From assembly GCA_037954665.1 (NCBI GenBank), contig JBBMOL010000021.1, forward strand, positions 2,356,001 to 2,420,000: DNA of 64,000 nucleotides, written 5' to 3'. A program made the position numbers and the translations under genes. The notes below the pieces were generated by a model. The model saw only the letters and a list, made by a program, of their open reading frames with translations. It had not been told where the DNA came from and searched no databases. Numbering within the stretch: the stretch's first letter is position 1; every line of letters starts with the position of its first letter. Below, piece after piece: positions 59,201 through 64,000 of the stretch. Origin of the DNA: Laguncularia racemosa (taxonomy: Eukaryota; Streptophyta; Magnoliopsida; Myrtales; Combretaceae).

Positions 59201-61600
59201 ATGATCTTATATGTTAATCAGGGTTCGATTCTTCACTCTTCTATTTGTAATTATAGTTAAAAAAAAAATTATAATTCTATAGTTATAACTTTTGAAAATG
59301 GATGAAAAATCTTCGAACCGTTAAATCCTAAAATCCTTGTCTGAACTTATCAAAGGATCATAAACAATGTAATTGTGAAACTTTAAAAACATTATTGAGA
59401 GAGTGAAATGATACCTTAGGATTTTAGGATTTTAAGGGGTTTATTTATACTTAATAATTTAAGTACTATCGTTGCAGTTTTCTATATAAATATATATATA
59501 TATATTTTCCAGAGTTGTTGTGTCTCCTATTCATATTATCTCTTAAGCATTGATCTTGTATCGTGCTCATATGATGGGGGAATAGAATATCTCATAATAT
59601 TGTGAATATTTTATTTTTTATAAGATATAAGTTATGCCATATATGTTTCTGATTCAATAAATTTAAGATTAATACCACTCCTATCTATATAAAAATTTAA
59701 AGTTAACATCATAATCACTTCCTTTAGATAAGATTAAGCTTGTAAATTTTATATGAGTTTTATATATATCACTTTATATTTAGAAGGACTAAAGGAGGCA
59801 AAATTCCAATTGCATAAACCCAACTAGACATAGACTAAAACACAGCTATATTTGTATCATTTGAAAAATTAGATAAATATATGATAAAACTACCAATGTT
59901 TCCTTTTCTTTTCTTTTATTTTTTTTTTTAATTTCATTCACTAATAACTCTATTTGGTCTAAATAAAATGTTTAAGTTCATGGTGTTCCCATGACCTATA
60001 AACTAAACTCTCATACCATCTTGCCATGGCATGCAGTGAAAGGCAATAAAGATCAAATTAGATGAAGAAAGAAGGAGAGAACTTTAATGAACTTAAATAC
60101 TCTATAGCCACTCAGCATATCCTATAGAGTATTTATGAACTTTAATGGCTAGTTGGTTAGCCGAATTGAATAAGATGTGAAAAAAATTATACTTTTTAAA
60201 GAAAAGGATAGAAAAATAATATCTAATATTTTGTTTGATTATATTTAACATAATATTAATAATAAATTAAGAATATAGCTATAAAAACTCAATATAATAT
60301 TACACTAATCATGGTATAATTGTTGGGATAAAGTCTCACTGAAGACCAATAAATAATTATTCTTTTGATCTAAAATAAGAATCATGATTCCTTATTTTAG
60401 GAATTTTATGAAATTTCCCAAATCAAATACAATAATAAATTTATAACAATATATATATACATATATATATTAATTTCACCCTTATGAAGTCAAATAATAT
60501 ACTATATGAGTACATCAAAAACTTAGAGACTCATTAAATTTCACTGTGGAGACAGCCTAAGTCTTTAGTTAGAGTAGGAGAGAATGGGCGAAAGGCAAGT
60601 AGGGCATGGATGCATCTATTTTTAGTGGTAGATTCTATTAAGTGTAAGTCACATAAATAAGAGAAGCTTGTATACAAAAACCAAAAAAAAAAAAAGAGTA
60701 GAATTTGTATATAAAATCACTTTCTTGTATATCACAGTCCATATGAATAGAGGGTATTGGTATAAAAATTGGCGCTCCAATAACAAAGTTAATAAAATAT
60801 GAAAGCCTATAATAAAAAAATGTTCGTTTTTCCTTGGATAATAAGGTTGTTTCTCCTATTTTTATTGAACTATCATCAAATATGCTCCCATTTCACAATC
60901 TAATCTACAAATTCTAATTGTACATAAGAGAGCTAACTATACATTAGATAGAAATTAAAAAGAGATCTTATTTATAATTTGCCTTTAAAATCAATAATGT
61001 TCTATTATTTACATATCTAACTTCTGTATAATCCCGGACAAAAATCTATTACTCACTTAATGTAATGTAGCAATATATAAAATTTTTTATCTACAAGCAA
61101 AATTTAATGTCTCACTAAACTTTCCATCTTACATATTTATCCAACTTATTTTAGTATCATACCTTTTAAAAAGTAAAATTTTACCAATAAATTCCTTAAA
61201 TTACCCAACTATACCTCTTAATTTAAAAATAATTGAAGCTTAATTCTAGTAAACTAATAAATATTTTTTAATTTAACAATTTAACATCTATACTTTCAAT
61301 TTGATTCATCCATGTTATTTCTAATTTTAAGTTAATTAAATTTTCAATAAATTACAATTAAATCGAAAGTAGGGGCACTAAATCAAAAAAAAAAAGAAAA
61401 AAGAAAAAAGAAAAAAGAATGATGTATTTAATATCCTTAGTTTACGGGACTAATTACTCCTTTTTATGTAGATCCCGTAAACTTAAAGTCCAAAAAGCAC
61501 AATTTCGTACACAGGAATCATTATGTGGGATCGAAGAAGTCTATGTACAACTTACAAGGAAATTCCCTCGTACCCTAACGCCCTGCTAATTTACTTGCGG
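56241..61600. other. Long AT-rich intergenic region, no gene recognised
   Basis: Contains TA microsatellites (58,459-58,484; 58,588-58,621; 59,490-59,503), an AAT run (57,898-57,930) and an A4-6G run (61,385-61,417). Minus-strand frames at 56,752-56,961 and 57,856-58,194 lack recognisable motifs and are rich in homopolymer-encoded residues. Words near 57,171 and 59,221 resemble a tRNA B box, but no tRNA cloverleaf could be built. Confidence 0.55.
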
Positions 61601-61616
61601 CTAGGAAAATAAAAAC

Positions 61617-61624
61617 TATAAAAG
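61617..61624 (+). promoter_or_regulatory. Putative TATA box of the transporter gene
   Basis: TATAAAAG followed about 20-35 bp later by a pyrimidine-rich stretch (CTCTTTCACTCGCTTTCTCC), as at many plant transcription starts. It lies 1.5 kb upstream of the start codon; a start nearer to 62,260 is also possible. Confidence 0.4.
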
Positions 61625-61649
61625 TGGAAGAGGGTCATCTCTTTCACTC

Positions 61650-63138
61650 GCTTTCTCCCCAACACTCCATGTCACGTCCCTTGTTTTCTCTTTTAATGGT
61701 GATCAGCAAACCATTGTATGTCACGTTAAGAATCTCACACCATCCCTTCTTCTATTTAAACTCACGATAACAAGGCTTTTGGGTCAGCCATCTAGCCGCT
61801 GGTCTGCTTGAAGGTCTGCTTTCTTTTGCTGAATTCTCATTTATTTTTTTCTTTTTCTTTTTTTTTTTTCAGCATGTTCACATGCACATATTGCTCTTTC
61901 TTAGGAAATAAACACATGTGTTGTGATCTTCTTTAAGGAAGCGTTTATAGTTAGTTTGTAAATACCATGATGCTTTTTATGTATATGTAGTTTGAATACT
62001 TGTGGACACTTCCATGTATTGATTGGTCATGCTGTTTATGTGACAGTTCTCATATGTTGAATTCTTATTCTTCCCTTGTTTATATATATGTATAATGGAT
62101 TATATTTAGCTCTTATCAGGAAAAAAAACGAAATGCAGTATTCTTTTGTATATGGTATGCTTATGTACATATGCAATTCCTGGATTTTTTTTTTTTTTGT
62201 TCAGTTATATTTGTGTTTGTAGTTTTCCCTTTCCCGTATTTCTCTGTTTCTCGGACTCTTCACTTTCCCCCGCCGTACACTGTTAGATGCGCAGAATGGA
62301 AGCGAAGAGTCCAAGCAACAGAGCTATTTACTAGTTTCTGGAATTCATTCATAGAAAGTAAAAAAGGCTAGAGGGGGCTCCTGGTCTGTATGCAGAAGTA
62401 GATTCCAATTGGAATCGAGGAATCCCTGGGGGTTGCGGGATAGGGTGGGCGCCCCCCGGAGCCCCTTCCCTTATAGAGGTAAGTTAAGGGGTGAATAGCT
62501 GTGAGAGGAGCTGCGATGCTCTTTTCTGTCGAGTTTGTTGTTAGGTGTTGAAGTCCAGGACTAGCCTGCAATGATCTTCCGATGCTTCAATTCATCGCCA
62601 TGATGTGCTCGGAGGGTATTAAGAATGGGGTTTTACATTTAAGATTTATGTGACTTGTAATTGAGCTAGGGTTTCGGGAAATTAGAGCTTCGACCCTGTT
62701 AAATTTGCATCTGCTGAATTGGGTTTCTTACACTTGCGCTAAGATCAGGAGCTATGGCGTGTCTTTGGCATAATTGCAGAACCCTTTTGGAGGTCCTGAG
62801 AAAGGACCATGACCTGAAACAAATTGATCTGTTCTTCAATTGTTTTTGTGAAGTTTCATTACAATCTGCCTTTTAAAATTGTCTGATATTGCTCTATTCT
62901 ATTCTAAATCTTGATTATCCAACCATATTATAACATTTAAATGTGTTGCTAATTGTTTTAAGTTTCCTATGCAATCTTTTGAGTCAATTAGGCCATGTTT
63001 CTGATGCGTATATCTTTTGAATATTCTTTGTCCAGAGAGTTAAACTAGTTGATTTTCTAAAGAAACCAGGGACGACGAACCCTTTGATGAAGGTTGACCA
63101 GCTAAGGTTTTATTGAATAGTTGGTCAAAAGAGATAAC
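61650..63138 (+). promoter_or_regulatory. Long 5' leader of the transporter gene with a likely leader intron
   Basis: A consensus donor AG|GTAAGT lies at 62,480/62,481 after a GC-rich exon-like block (62,380-62,480), and a good acceptor TTGTCCAG lies near 63,036, giving a leader intron of about 550 bp. T-rich DNA between 61,830 and 62,220 suggests a second intron or promoter sequence. Short ATG frames occur upstream. Confidence 0.4.
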
Positions 63139-64000
63139 ATGACTTCAGCAAGTAAAGCCAATAAAAAGGCTGCCGTAGATGCAGCAGCATGGATGTTCAA
63201 CATCGTCACATCTGTTGGAATAATACTTGTCAACAAAGCCTTGATGGCTAATTATGGTTTTAGCTTTGGTATGTCCTAAACCATCGCCTTACGTATTAAA
63301 GTAACCTTATTCTTCATTGATCTCCTATACAAGGTTCGGGATTGTTTTATGATATGAGTAGCCATATTACTAAACTAAGGTATACATTCATATATTAGCT
63401 TCCTTTTGCTGCATTACATGTATAGCCAGCGATATTAACCAATAAATGTCACACCAGACAGAGGTTTCTGATAGTATTAGAGTGGAGAGTTTTGATTTCA
63501 AACCTTGTGTACTCTATCTTTTTAATTAAGTGTTGTACTCGATAAACTTTAATTGAACTCCCATCTCACAGTGAGGGGGACAGTTAAATAGTAAAGATAA
63601 ATCATATCAGATCAGATAAGTATAAACTTTTAGATCACTTGGCTATGGATGTGTTATTTTTTTATTTATCTACTTAAATGCCCATTAGTTTTTGCTGCAG
63701 GTCTTGACTGTGTTCATTATCATTCCCATGTGTGACTTGGAGTCTTTTGATTTGATTTTCCATAGATAGTTGGAGGACTAGATTTAGCACATCCATCCTA
63801 CTTAAAACCCCACACAAGCAATATCTCCTTGCACCAGCCACCCGGAAATATAGGAAAACACAGCATAATTACCTAAACTTTTTATATCGACTCTAATCTT
63901 TTTCATGGTGTAAATCTACCTTGCAGCTACGACATTAACTGGTCTTCATTTTGCCACAACAACCCTATTGACCGTTGTCTTTAGGTCACTTGGGTATATT
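63139..64000 (+). CDS. URGT: Nucleotide-sugar transporter, URGT / NST-KT type (5' part only)
   Basis: Two coding exons are visible: 63,139-63,268 and 63,927 to the window edge, joined across a 658-bp intron (CTTTG|GTATGT ... TTGCAG|CTACG, phase 1). The first 68 residues include MTSASKANKKAAVDAAAWMF, NIVTSVGIILVNKALMANYG and TTLTGLHFATTTLLTVVFRS, then LGYI. This matches from memory the start of plant drug/metabolite-superfamily transporters of the KT subgroup, specifically the UDP-rhamnose/UDP-galactose transporters (Arabidopsis URGT4-6 side of the family). They sit in the Golgi membrane and exchange UDP-sugars for nucleotide monophosphate to feed cell-wall pectin synthesis. Residues about 15-35 and 45-60 form the first two membrane helices. 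The full protein is normally about 330-350 residues with ten helices. The start is the first in-frame ATG and agrees with the family. Substrate assignment is inference. Confidence 0.88.

Noticed and set aside
59221..59236. GGGTTCGATTC, considered as a tRNA T-arm
   Set aside because: The upstream 80 bp contain no D-arm or A-box match and do not fold.
1..64000. CRISPR arrays, operons, bacterial or organelle-derived DNA
   Set aside because: No regularly spaced repeats with unique spacers, no compact gene arrays and no plastid or mitochondrial gene was recognised; introns and plant retroelements show nuclear plant DNA.

Overview
The window is nuclear DNA of a flowering plant, probably a eudicot. 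The evidence is strong AT-richness, GT-AG introns, typical plant nuclear genes at both sides, and a dense layer of decayed plant LTR retrotransposons, LINEs and short non-autonomous elements. I cannot name the species. Only two genes look functional: a three-exon gene on the minus strand (4,956-9,056) for a 215-residue plant-specific protein of unknown function, and the 5' end of a nucleotide-sugar transporter gene of the URGT/NST-KT type on the plus strand (ATG at 63,139), which runs off the right edge. Almost everything recognisable between them is transposon-derived.

Layout. 1-4,955: AT-rich flank with a minus-strand LINE relic. 4,956-9,056: gene 1. 9,107-13,270: two diverged direct copies of the region upstream of gene 1, flanking a Ty3/gypsy gag-protease relic. 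14,345-16,870 and 19,741-22,240: three LINE relics. 22,270-32,267: a 5'-truncated Tat-lineage gypsy element whose gag is split by a solo LTR with an exact 5-bp target-site duplication; its own 3' LTR is a decayed relative of that solo LTR. 32,300-33,745: a minus-strand relic of the 'putative gypsy-type transposon' gag domain. 35,992-46,809: parts of a minus-strand Tat element (3' LTR plus polypurine tract on the left, integrase and second RNase H plus an LTR stub on the right), interrupted by two related plus-strand gypsy elements (39,061-43,844). 49,781-50,188: a long hairpin, MITE-like element. 53,500-54,037: a Cassandra-like TRIM element with 5S-rRNA-like sequence in both LTRs. 55,666-56,240: a Ty1/copia gag relic. 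56,241-61,600: AT-rich DNA with no recognised gene. 61,617-64,000: transporter promoter, leader and first two coding exons.

Most element reading frames are broken by stop codons, many explained by C-to-T or G-to-A change, as expected after long cytosine methylation. I see no unknown multi-gene system. The observations most worth checking are the tRNA-promoter-like boxes with a 38-G run inside the solo LTR, the Cassandra-like element, the CpG-depleted second copy of the gene 1 upstream region, and the different palindromic repeat sets in the U3 regions of two related gypsy elements. All calls come from reading the sequence and from memory of protein families; no database search was run.
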